Shown here in pieces: positions 13,701-25,700 of a stretch of 64,000 bases of DNA. Under the pieces are notes generated by a model. It was not told where the DNA came from. It was given only the letters and a program-made list of their open reading frames with translations, and did no database searches. Position numbers and translations under genes: made by a program. Numbering within the stretch: the stretch's first letter is position 1; every line of letters begins with the position of its first letter. Source of the stretch: Lycocorax pyrrhopterus obiensis (Eukaryota; Chordata; Aves; Passeriformes; Paradisaeidae); assembly GCA_014706295.1 (NCBI GenBank), contig JACSVZ010000003.1, forward strand, positions 576,473 to 640,472. Direction: 5' to 3'.

Positions 13701-16700
13701 CCCTGCAAAGCTGCAGGATGACTTAGAGAAAAAACCTGATTAATTATTTTCATCAGGAGAACAGAGAAACACGGAGGGAAGATCAAATGCACGCAAGTGC
13801 AGCGGGAACGTGGATCTGCTGTGGTGACTCAAACACAGTGAGGGTGCCGAGCTCTCCAGGGCCCAGGCTTGTCCCCAGGAGCCCAGGCTGGCCACGTGTG
13901 GCATCTGCCCGGGGGCAGAGCAGGGCAAAGCGCTAAAAGCAGGCACGGAACAGCTCCTTGGTGAGGCAGGCTGGGAGCCACCACGCTCCAGAGCCAGCAG
14001 AACATCCCATTTCCTCCTCCTGCTGGAGAAGCCCTGTGAGCAGAGGTGTATTTTCACTGCTACCAGTCCAATGGAGGTGTGGCTGTCGCCCAACCTACCA
14101 TGGTGGCTCTCTTCCTGCTCCCTTTGGTCACCCCTGCCATGACCACAGCACCTGCTAGAGCTCAGAGGCTGCTGGGATTTGTCTTCACAGGTCACCTGGA
14201 AAGCTCCCAAAAGACAGCAGAGCAGGGAGCGACTGGTGCCAGCACCATCTGAGCCACCGTGGGATTCAGTGATGATGTTTCCACTCCGTTTCATGGAAAG
14301 CTCATCGCTCTGCACCCACTCAGAAAGTGCTGGATGAAGAGGACAGAGATTTCACAGGTTCACTGAATGGTTGGGGTTGGAAGAGACCTCTGGAAGCCAC
14401 CTTGTCCCCTGCCAAGAGCTCGAAGAAGCGTGGCCACAATGAGAGAAGAGGGGAAGGGATCATCCTTCCTTCACAACCCACAAAACAATGCAAGCACACA
14501 CCTGGCAGGAAGGTGGGACGGGCTCTAGGGGCAACAACAATAAAAACGGCAGGGGACAGAGCAGAACGCCTGCCACGGAGAGAGAGCTCCAGCCAGGACG
14601 GGCTCAGGAATGCTGAGCTCGTGTGGGAGCTGTCAGAGCCCCAGCTGATGGCAGGAAGCCCCTGCAGAGGTGACAGCTCTGGCAGACGCAGCGAGCAAGC
14701 AGCAGGAAAGAGGAGAAATCAGACAGGAGGCAAAGGCAGCTCGGGCTGTGCAGGCAGAGCCGGGCTGTGCTTGCTGCCGTTCAAAAGCGGAGGCAAGTGG
14801 TCAAAAAGCAACTTTTAACTGAGCACAGGTAGGGCAGAGCAGGGCAGGGCGGGCTGGCAGCTCCCCCCCGCCCCCCGCTGCTGCAGCAGACCCAATTTCA
14901 TGGGGTTTTTGCACAAGCAGCGGGGTGGAAAATGATCATTGGGAGGCAGCGCCCGGCGCTCCCCAGCTCCCCCCGCAAGGTGAGCGGCCCCAGCCCCAGC
15001 TGGGTGGGTACCTGGGCAAGGAAAGAGGCCACCACAGAGCTTCCCCAGGGGCAGCCGTGGGGGGATGAGGGGCACCCACGCTCCCCCCAGCCCCGTCGCC
15101 CTCCCGGCTGCTGACAGGAGAGACGGCGCAGTCCTGCGTGACAGCGTGAAATTAATATGATTTTGGGGGAAGCTGGCAGTGAGTAATGAGCAGCTGAAAC
15201 ACCTCGTCCCCACCCCTTCGCCCCCCCAGACTCTTTTAACCCTTCAGCTGCTGGCACGGGATCAAAGAGTGGGAAGAGCAAGAGCTGGGGTAAAGAGAAG
15301 CAGAGAGGGGCCACGGAGCCCACCTGGAACTGGATCTACAGGTGAATTTTGGCACAGACCTCAGTGGTGCTGCTTGTGGGCAGGCCCAGCCTGCTGAGAT
15401 GCAGAGATTGGCACTCCTGGGCTTGGAAAAGTCAACATTGCTGCTTTTCCAGGTGAGGTTTCACAAAGAGATGCCAAAAAAAGATTAAAAGATGAGGGGC
15501 TGAAGGGGGCCCAGACCAGCCAAACACCCCTGGGCAAGGCCCAGAGACCCTGTGAGGGGACAGCCCGGTGTGCACAGACCACTGATGGGCAGCAGGACAA
15601 AAAGTGGCTTTCCCAGCTTCCCTGGTGTCTAATAAATGGGAATGTGGGCAGAAAAAACATCCCATCTTCACAGGCAGCTGATGATGGATGCCCAGTAAGG
15701 GTCAGTCCCACAACAGCACCTTCCTGAGAGGACAAGGCTCAGGAGAGCTCCCTCCTGTCCTTAATTGCAGCAAATTTAAGATCTCCTGTCCTCTGCCACA
15801 TGCCTGGAAGTGCTCAGGCAGGATGCTGCTGGGGGAGGAGGAAAGAGAGGTGAGAAGACAGATGGTCATCCTGCTCTGCCTTGCCTCGATTTCTTCAGGA
15901 AGAACAAGGTGCAGACAGAAACGCTGCCGGCACAGTTCAAAGGCCTTGGGCACAGGGGCTGCCTCAGGGGAGGCGAGAGGCTGGGATGGAAGGGCCTTAA
16001 TTGCAATCACATCCCAAGGCTGAGAATCCACGGGACTGGGAGAGGGAGAAAGGCTGCAGCAGGCTTGAGGTTAAAAAAATAATGATGCAAACAGAGATGC
16101 AAATAAAGGACACGATGTCAGCGTGAGGAGAAAGCTGTGATTCATTAGAGGCTTGTTCAGGACCTTCTCGTGAAGTGAGACTGGAAAATACCCACACAAG
16201 TGAAAGACAGGGGGGTGAAGGGATCAACAGCACTGTGAAGGAGCAGGAGCTAAGAAATCCAACAGACAGGAATTTTAAGAGCAAGGAAATAATCATCCTG
16301 ACTGTGCCTGGATGAAAGGCTGAGACACAAGCTCAAAAGTTAGTCCAGTGTAATTTCAACATTCCAGATTCTGCAATGCCCCAGCTGCCAGCCCTCCAAG
16401 GGGCAAATTCTGGGAATGAACAAGAACTGGCCACAATATAAGGCAAGAAAATACCTTATTTTTTTCCTTTCTTACGCACTTACTGTTCTTAATTCAGACA
16501 AAAAGCAACCTTATACCACTAAGAACCCTGAGTGGAGTATTTCCAGGAGACAGCACTAGCAGGCTTTGGTTTTGCTCCCTATGGAGAAACACCTGCCCCA
16601 CAGATGACATTTTTTTGCAATGAAAAAATGGCAAAAACCCCAAAGCAGAAGCCCAGAGTGGCATTTGAACAAGACATTCCAAAAGCAGCCCCATCCCCAC

Positions 16701-19700
16701 CTCACTCCACCTCCCTGAGCCCCTCCACGCTGCTGAGCAGTGGAATTTGTGTGGAAAACCAATTAAAGTTCCCTCGGGAAGCTCGGCTGGGTGCCCTGGA
16801 GAGAGGTGCTGCGGCAGGAGAAGGGAGGAAGCAGCCCAGAAATTCCCTTCGTCTGCACAGGACAAATCCAGGCTTTGGGTGGGCAGAAAAGGGACCTGGG
16901 GGTGTGGAGTACACGGAGAGCAGAAAAGGGGAAAGAAATAAACATAAAAATCAGGGATATAATGAATATTCAAACCCAGGAAAGGGATGTGCTAAAAAAA
17001 AAAATCTTCCTTCTGCTCTTGGGAAGAGCCACCTTTTAAAGCAACCTTGCCGAGATAACACAGAGTTAAACATTTCCTTATCTGTGTTAAACACCTTTAT
17101 GATTCAAACTGCAAAACAGCACTGAAAACCCATCTCACTCTCCCCCATCCCACAGCTCGCTTTGGAGAGTGGCCAAATTAAAGTGGCCACTTCCATTTCT
17201 GGGCTCCGAACATCAACCCAATTCTGCTGTGTTCGGGTTTCCAGTACACAAGGAGAAGACTTGAAGAAGGGAGAAAAAGAAAAAAAATCAGATTAATTTA
17301 TGCTGTTTGAGACAGTAAGAGGAATAAAGCAGCCCAGCAGATCCCTGTATTCCCACCTGGAGCTCACGAGGCTGGTGCACATTCCTGCAAGCTGCTTCCC
17401 AAGGAGCTCCCGCACCCTGTGCTTTCCTGTGCAACACCCCTGGCACCGCAGGTCGGGCGGGGAAACGCACCAGGACTGGGAGAAGGCTGTGAGGGGGCAC
17501 CTGGGATCAGCTGGGCAGGAGATCCAGGGCACGCAGTCCAAAGGTGTGGGAGAGCAGAGGGCATGGGGTGGTTCAGGGGGGCACCCTGTGCCAGGGCCTC
17601 CCCACCCTCCCAGGGAACAGTTCCTTCCCCATATCCCATCCATCCCTGCCCTCTGGCAGTGGGAAGCCATTCCCTGTGTCCTGTCCCTCCAGCCCTTGTC
17701 CCCAGCCCCTCTCCAGCTCTCCTGGAGCCCCTTTAGGCCCTGGAAGGGGCTCCAGCCCTTCCATCAACTTTGTGGCCTCCTCTGAACTCGCTGCAGCAGC
17801 TCCACCTCCGCCTTGTGTTCCCCTGCAAACCAAAGACACACTAAAAACAACCACTGGGGCTGAGCTCTTCAGCCAGGACAGAGGGAGCCATCAACCAGGC
17901 AGCTTCCTTTTCTCCAAAAAACAAACCAAACACATCCAAAGATGCCACTTTGGCAAGAACCTTCAAACAATGTGGGTGGACAGGGCCCCACAGCGGGGGG
18001 GTGGCAGGGACAGAGGCACCCCAGGGTGCCTCAATCCAGAGGAGCAGCCTGGGGAGGGCTTTGGAGATCTCATGGACCCACCTATTTCCTGGAGATCATG
18101 ATTTTGTGATCCCACTCACCACCAAACCCAGCTCAGAGGCATCCTTACAGCTGTCGTTACTGAAACATGCTCTGGCTCCTGCTCCCAGTGCTGCTTGTGA
18201 CAGGCTTCCCCCTGAGCGGGTGCCTCCAGCCAAGGAACACGTTCCACAGTCCTCCCAGTCCTCTGGGGAAGCCAGGAAGGTGGGATCCAAGCCCTGGTGG
18301 CTGGCTGCAGGGTGCCCAGCTGCTTCCCCAGGGGCTTTCTGCTCCTCCAAGACCCATTTTTGGGCCCTCTCTTCTTGCAGAGAGTACCCTGGGACAGGCA
18401 GGGGAGTCACCACTGAGGAGGAGCTCAGTGACCCCCTGCTCCACCTGGTCCTTCTGCCACCCCACCACAGCAGCAGCTCTGTCCTGGCTCAGATGGCTCC
18501 TCCCAAACATCACCCAGCACCTGCAGCCCCCGTCCCGCCCCAGCAGCCCCTCACACCCCAGGGAGATGCTCACTGTGACCTCTGCCGCTGTCCCCAAGCC
18601 CTTGGGCTGTCTGACTGCAGGGGGACGGCGTGGAGACCAAATTCAAGCAGCAGCAATCGGTTTTGAGCCATTTCCAGCACAACATCTAAGGTTTTAAAAG
18701 TGAAACCGAGCAACCCTGACAGCACTGGGACGTTCTGTTTGCATGGAATGCTCTAATTAACTCTGCCCAGCACTTGCTTAACAAACTCACGTTTTCCCTC
18801 AATTTTTTCCCTCCTGTGTCTTTCACCAGCACAGATTTTCCACATCTTCAACAGGGGAAGGAGAAATTGTCTCCAGTCATGTAGACTCCATTACTGGGAG
18901 AAAGGTGTGAACAGCAAGCATGTCTGGCAGACGGATTCATTATCCCACCGTGTCCTTTATAATGGGAAATGAAAAGCCTATTCTGGTAACTACACTTTAT
19001 TATAATAGGTCAGGAGAAGTGAAAGGCATCATCTTATAAAATTAACTTCATAAAGACTGCCTCAAAAAAAAAAATATCTTTGCCAGTTTATCCACTGCAT
19101 CTCCCTGCAGAGATTTTTTTCGTCTCCAAGAAAGGGCTGACTTCCAAGTCTTGTCCCACTTCACTTTTCCCCTCCAGCAGAGGGAATGGTTCTTTTCCCT
19201 CCTAATCAGGCCCAGGCACTTGCTTTGCCAGGTGCAGTAACCGCCACATCTTTGTCAAAGCAGAGAAAATAGCCAGCAACGGAGTTAAAACTAAAAGAGA
19301 CGCCCACCCCAGAGGTGTCTGCAAGCAGCAGAGTTCCTTTCTCTGTAGGAGAGCCAGGATAGGGAGACAAATGCACCCGGTAAGCCGTTCTCTGCTCTGC
19401 ACTACCTTCAGCTGCTGCTGCAGCCACACTGAAGCCCAGTCTCCCAGCTGATGATACTTTTGTGCTCTAACAGCTTTGTGCAGCGTGTTTGACTGCAGCT
19501 CCTGCAGGCACGAGGCGAGGGACGGCCAGAGGGACGATCCAGCACCTCCCACACCCGGCACCGGCCCCTGATCTCCCTCGGAATCCTGGCTCCTTGGCAG
19601 GGGAGGGCTGAACTAACAACTGCTGCAAACTCAAGAGAAACCAAAGATAAACCCAAAATGATAAGTTCTCAGATACAGTCTGCAAAAAAAGGGACAAAAC

Positions 19701-22700
19701 AACTTGATCGCCCAGACACACAACTCCAATAACTGCATCCTTTACTCTGCCAAGCTCTGAGCACACCCTGGGCTGTGTCCGTCCCTCAGGTTGCCTTGGA
19801 TTGGGCAGGAATCTTTTAAGAAGTGGTTTTCTAAATTTTATCATTCCCCTTTTGAGGCAAATGAAACACACGGCTCCTCAAAACGTTATAAAGCACCTGC
19901 AAAACAGCCTGATCCTCAATGTTCATGGAGTTGGTGCGCACAGGGGCAAGGAGGATGGAAGGGGAGGCTCTGAAACAAAGAGTTAATTGGAACGGCCAAT
20001 GAAGGCTGCGTGGATCTCATGTGATAGATTCTTAAAGGAGCCCAATTTTCAGAAATTGCCAGGGCTCCAATCTGTCAAAGTGTGGCCTTTCACAGATCTC
20101 CAATTCAGCTTGCCACGTCTAGCGTTCCTTTTGAAAAAAAGAAAAAAGTCTTGCCATAAAAGCCCCACAATTTGGGAGCAAAAATTAGCAGCCTTCATGG
20201 GATAGCAATCCCTTTGTCTCTCCTCCCCTGACTGTGGCTCTCTGGGAAGAACTGAGCACCATTTACCTTTTGTTATTCTTCCAGGTAGTAAAGAGAAGAG
20301 TAGAGTCTAATCAAGAACAAAAATGGGTGAAAAAAACACACCCACAAAAGCTAAATCTTCACACCTCGCCCAAAAGCGACCCCTATAATTGAACAGCATT
20401 TCTCCCTCTGAAGAAGATAACACCTGTCTCAAAAAAAAAAAAAGATAAATAAATCCCTCGAGGGTGCAAGAGAGGCCAGAAGCTCCAGGAGAACGTGGCA
20501 GGACTCGCTCTGAACCGGTGTCACACCCAGCGAAGCCCCTGGGGCTGGGGTGGGACGGGGGCAGCACCTGAGGCTCGTGGAGCTCTGCTTCGAGAGGATG
20601 ATTGTGCAGGCAGAGGACCTGAGCTGCTGAGCAGAGCGCTCCTGACCCCCCTCAAACGCCTCAATTAAGCACCACCACCTTTCTCCCAGCCAAGAAACAG
20701 AACCTGGTATCCCCAGATTCCAAAATTAACAAGTTCCTCCAGGCTGTAGGAACACAGGCAATGGTGCAGGGCAAGGCTGAGCATTGCAGTGATGGACCTG
20801 TGAAAACAACATCCAAAAGTGTAAGATCAGCCAGGCCAGGGCTTCTCTGAACCACCAGAATTGAGCAGCCTGAAAAATCCACTATCCAGAACACCCAGCT
20901 CCTTGTTTTGCTGTTCCAGTGCCACCAACACCTTCTGTGGGGCCATTTGAAAGGGGAGACAGAGCTCCTCGGCAAAGCTCAAAACACAGATTTGTTTGAG
21001 GGGAAAAAATAAATATATATATGCACACACAAAGTGTTATAGATATTTTTGGAAATTATATTGGCATAATCTGTGTATTTTTCTGGGTAATACATACATA
21101 GAGACTGTGTGGATATATGTAATATATGTGTGTGTGCACAGAATAAATATACACACATATATAAATTAATATTTATTTACTTTAATATTTATTTACTTTA
21201 AAATTAATATTTATTTATTTTTCTCCTGCTGCAGGGCTGGAAGGTGGCTCTGGAGCAGGTGAAACAATAGGGAAGATGCTCATCCTGTAGAACCCGGGCC
21301 CTGGGGCCGTCACCCTGCGTGGTGATGCCTGGCTGAGTGGCCTGGCTGTCCCCAGGCTGGCTGTCCTGGGCAGGCTAAGAGTGCCCCCTGCAGCCCTGCC
21401 AGCCCTTCCACTGCCACAGGATTGTTTGCCAGCCCCAAGAAATCCCTAACAAAAGGCAAACTGACAGGTTCCTAAACGCAGAGAGAGCCCAAAGCCCCGG
21501 AGCAGAGGCAGCTGATCTAAAGGCACAAAGCAGTGTGGGTGAAGTGTGGGGCAGGGCTCTGCTGTGCCTGGGTTTGGCTGCTCCAGGGGAAAGCAGGGAC
21601 GGCAGGAGTGAAAGGAATGGGCCCCCCCAAGCTGCTGGGTTTTGTTTTGAGGATAAACCCCCCATTCCTGCGTATCCCAGGTGAGCGAAAGGGATGCTCT
21701 GAGAGCGCTGTGACCAGCTGGAAGCTGCATGTTCCCTGCAGTATCAATCAGATGTTCCTCTGCCCCTCCTCTCCACAGCTCTGAGGTGCCAGACAAGACA
21801 GGAGGGAAAAACCCACACCAAAAACCCCCCACAGTCTCTGTGCTTGTGATGTACAAAACCTCCCAGCGCCTTGAACTTCGCCTTAGGCCCGGCTTTGCTG
21901 GCTCGGGCTTTACGAGGGTCACGCCTGCAGTTCAGAGTGTTGGGATTTAAATCAGCAGAGCTCCACGTGCCAAGGAAACTCAGCAGTGCTAAGGAAACTC
22001 AGCGTGGGGCCTGGAAGCCCAGGGGTTCTGCCTGAATCCCTCAGGGCAGAACTGAAACAAAAGCATCCAAGCTGCACAGCACAAGAAAAACCTTTTGCTC
22101 TTCCAGAGGCATCTTTTCGTTGTGACCATCACCACACCCCTGCCCGAGAGCCAGGGCCTGGTTTGCCGTGAGTGAAATCCCCGGAATTCAGCCCAAATGA
22201 GCATCGTAACAGAGATTCCCTCACGCCCTGCAAGGAAGCAGCCTCCAGCCACATCTCTACACAAACAAAGGAGGTGGAATTCCATGAAACAGGAAAACAC
22301 AAACGAATCACTGCCAGGGGCTTTTCACTGCATGGTCTGGGCAGGTTTCAAAGGGTTAAGCAACGCCTCAAGCTTCCCCTTTGGAAAGAAATGCCCCAGC
22401 TGTGACAAAAGCACCCAACCTGTGCTGGGACAGGCCCACAGAGGCCACACCCAAGGCAGCACTCCGGGGATGGCAGCTGGAAAAATCCCTCCTGCAAGCC
22501 AACAGCAGAGCAGGGAGCACGGCCTGGGCAGGGAGCAAAACATCCTCGTCCCTGGAGCAGCAAAGATGGTGCTCCTTTTGCAAAGTTCCACTTATTCCCA
22601 GGACGGAACAAGGCTTAAATCCCAGCACAAAAGGCTGAGGACACATAGAGGTGATCCCAAAATCCCTGCCCGATGCTCAGCACTACCCCAGGCAGATCTC

Positions 22701-25700
22701 AAGTGTTTCTTGTCAGAGGGGGCACTACAGGCACCAAAACTGCACGTCCTGACAGGTGTGGGGTGCCATCCCACTGAACGTGTGAGGCACGAGTCATGGA
22801 ACGCCCATGGAGGGGAAGGCAAAGTGGAAATGCTCCCTCTGTACTGTGGAGCATCGGGAATGCTGCTGCACACCTTCCAGGAGGGAGGGAGGGAAAAATA
22901 TCCAAGGCTCAATCATTTACTCTACAGCGACGTCCAGGCTGTAGTGATGAGCCAGAATTTCCACACTGGTGTAACTTCCCAAGCCATTTGTCCCCACACT
23001 CAGTAAAATCCTTGTTTTCTTCCACAGGGACAACAAAAGTCACAATATTTACAGCCTGAGAAAGACCCCGCATGAAAATCACACCGGCTCCACCCCAGGG
23101 CAACCCACAGACCCGACAAAGCCTTTCCTACCTGAAGAGTTCCCTGATTTCCCTGACAGTGGCCTGGAAGGGGATGTTCCGGACCAGGATCTTGGAAGTT
23201 TTCTGCTTCTTGGCAGTCTGTTTCTTTCGGGCCGGTTTCACAGCAGGCCTGGAAGCCAACAGGAAGGGCAGGTAAAGACCACGGAGCAGCAGAATCCCTG
23301 GGAACTGCGGCTCCCTCAGGGTTTGGAACGTGGGAAAACGAGGCACCGGCTCATGTTGGCATCCTTGGTTGTGACAGTGGAAATTCCACACAGGCCACCA
23401 AGAAGGACCAAATCCCAGCGATTTAAATCCTACATCTGAAAATGAAGCAGTCCACCTTGCTCCAGCTGAGGTCTTGCTCTCACATTTGCCACTAACTCAT
23501 GTTTTGTCACCAAATCTTGCCCTTTAATTGTCAGGAGAATGCACTAATGAATATATTTTTTAAAAATTAGCTTAATGTAAGCTAATTTTGATTCTTTTTC
23601 TTCCTGGCTTATAAAACATCAAATGAAGTTTTTTAACAAAGCATTAATTTTTTTTTTTTTACCTCTGGAATTGTATTGCATTTGGACAAGGTCAGAATTT
23701 ACCCAACACAAAAGACAGCAGCTTATTCCACACAGCAAAGCACTTCCCATTGTGGGCTGGATACCTGCTGAAGGGATTTTCCAAATCAAACTGGATAAAA
23801 ATGGTTTAGGAAAGAATTGAAATACAAAGTGCAGACAAAGGGAGCTGTCAGGCTGCTTGTGGGCCCCAGGAACCAGATTTTCAAACAAATTTTGACATTT
23901 AACAGATATCGCCTCCAGCAGGGTTTCCAAAGTGTCTAAAGGACAGTGCTCAGGTGTCAACATTCAAATATCTGGATTAATTTGCAGCTCTGCAGTTAGA
24001 ACGTTCTGTGCTGACTAAGAACTACGAAGCAATCCCTAAAAACCAAGGCTAATTCCAAGTAAATTCACCCACAAGTAACCATCTCCTCTGCACCTGATTG
24101 CCCAGGCAAAAGGAGCTAAATCCAGAGGTTTTTTAATCGAGCAAGAAACCTGTTTTTGTCTGGATTTGATCAGAGTATTATTCTTGAGCTCCTGTTCTCT
24201 CAGATGGACAGGTAAAAACTTCATTACCCAGAGAAAATTTGTCTCCAAGAACTTTTCAAGCCCCCTGGAGCTTGCAGTGCTACCTGAACTGTCACCAAAG
24301 CAGAGGCTTTTTCCTTGAGCGGGGAAGAAAACTCTGCCTGTTTCTCACTTAGGGGTCATTTTTGGGGCCCTGCTCCAGCTCTTTCCTCATTTCTTCTCTC
24401 CTTTCGGGCAAAGCTGAGTGAAGCACAGCCAAGGCTGACATGTTCAACAGCTGGAGCACTCCTGGGCACACCCCACAGGGTGCAGATGTTGGGGAAGAAG
24501 GGAAGGAGCCCCGAGGGTTGCTGCAGCCTCACCTGACAGCTCTCTCCGAGAGCTTCACCTCCAGCTTGTGGCCATCCACAGTGCAGCCCTGGAGTCCAAG
24601 CAAGGGAACAGGAAGAGAGACATAATTAATAAAAACATAGAGAAGAATTAGAAGTCAAAGCAGCACTAAATAAACATTAATCAGTAATTGATCTGTGAGG
24701 GGGGATCTGGGTCTCTGCCCCCCACAAGGGGCACCTAGCAGGAAACCTCATTAACACCCAACCCTGGTACATTTCCTGGGATTTCCACACAGCACTACGA
24801 AACATTTCTCCACAGTCTTGTCCGTTTACAGACCCTCTTCCCTCATAAACCTGGCCCATTTTAGAGGCTTCTCCACCTGCCCGGGGCAGCTCACGGCACT
24901 GACATCCTCAGCTACACCTTCAACTGCCAGGTTCATCCAAGCCTCTGGAAAGAATTCCGGGCTGGCAAGGCTGGCGCTCACCTGGAGCCGGCGCAGGGCT
25001 TTCTGGGCACTCTCTGGCTTCTTGTACTCCACAAACCCAAAGCCCATGGACAGCAAGGCACCTGCCAGAAGAGAAAGGGACTTGTTAAGAAAGCAGTGAC
25101 AGCATAAGATACAAAAACAAACCGGGAGCAAGCACTGATTGCCAAAACCGGGGGACAAAAGCTGAATATGCCATGGAAAGGGCTGGCCTGGCCATGGCTG
25201 GACTTGGAAGCTCCTCAGGAGCCCCCCTGGCTGAGTTTTTTGAGCAAGGCACTGCTCTGGACCAGCCGGTTTTGGTGCTGATAAGGTAACAGATGCTGCA
25301 CACAGAACTGATTTTTTGCTTTGCATCACCTCAGTGCCACTTCCTCAAATAAAACACCGAGTCTTGCAAAGCAACTGCTGGGCACAGACAGGGGGAGTGA
25401 TCCCGCTGTGGGGACAGACATTCCTGAGCTGCAGTGGGCAGCTGCCGCTTCCACAGCCAGGGAGCGACAGCCCTTCCCCTCCCTGCACAGCAAAGGCCTG
25501 CAGTGCGTGCCCTGAGGAACACAGACTGACACAGGATTAGTAACGAGGGGAAGAAACAACACCCCGTGTTCAGCTTCAGAACCTCGGTGGTGGCAGAGAG
25601 GAGAAGTGACCCCAGTGCCAGCAGGGATCAGGGGGTGTGAGATCAGCCCACACTCAAGGGTGCTGCCTGGTCAGACCCACCAGCAGAACTGAAGAACTCA

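Larger units (their letters stand above)
4706..23131 (-). other. RBM19 intron 21 (18.4 kb)
   Basis: The single large intron inside RRM6, bounded by the donor at 23130-23131 and the acceptor at 4706-4707. The other visible introns are under 3 kb. It alternates GC-rich sequence with AT-rich islands (about 5.64-5.93, 10.02-10.37, 11.33-11.78, 13.54-13.77, 17.02-17.32, 18.69-19.08, 19.6-20.2 and 21.0-21.23 kb). It holds CR1 fragments at 8.84, 11.38, 14.35 and 17.57 kb plus microsatellites. I saw no convincing nested gene. Confidence 0.8.

Noticed and set aside
22197..23006. 269-codon plus-strand ORF in RBM19 intron 21
   Set aside because: No domain or splice support, low-complexity composition, antisense within an intron.
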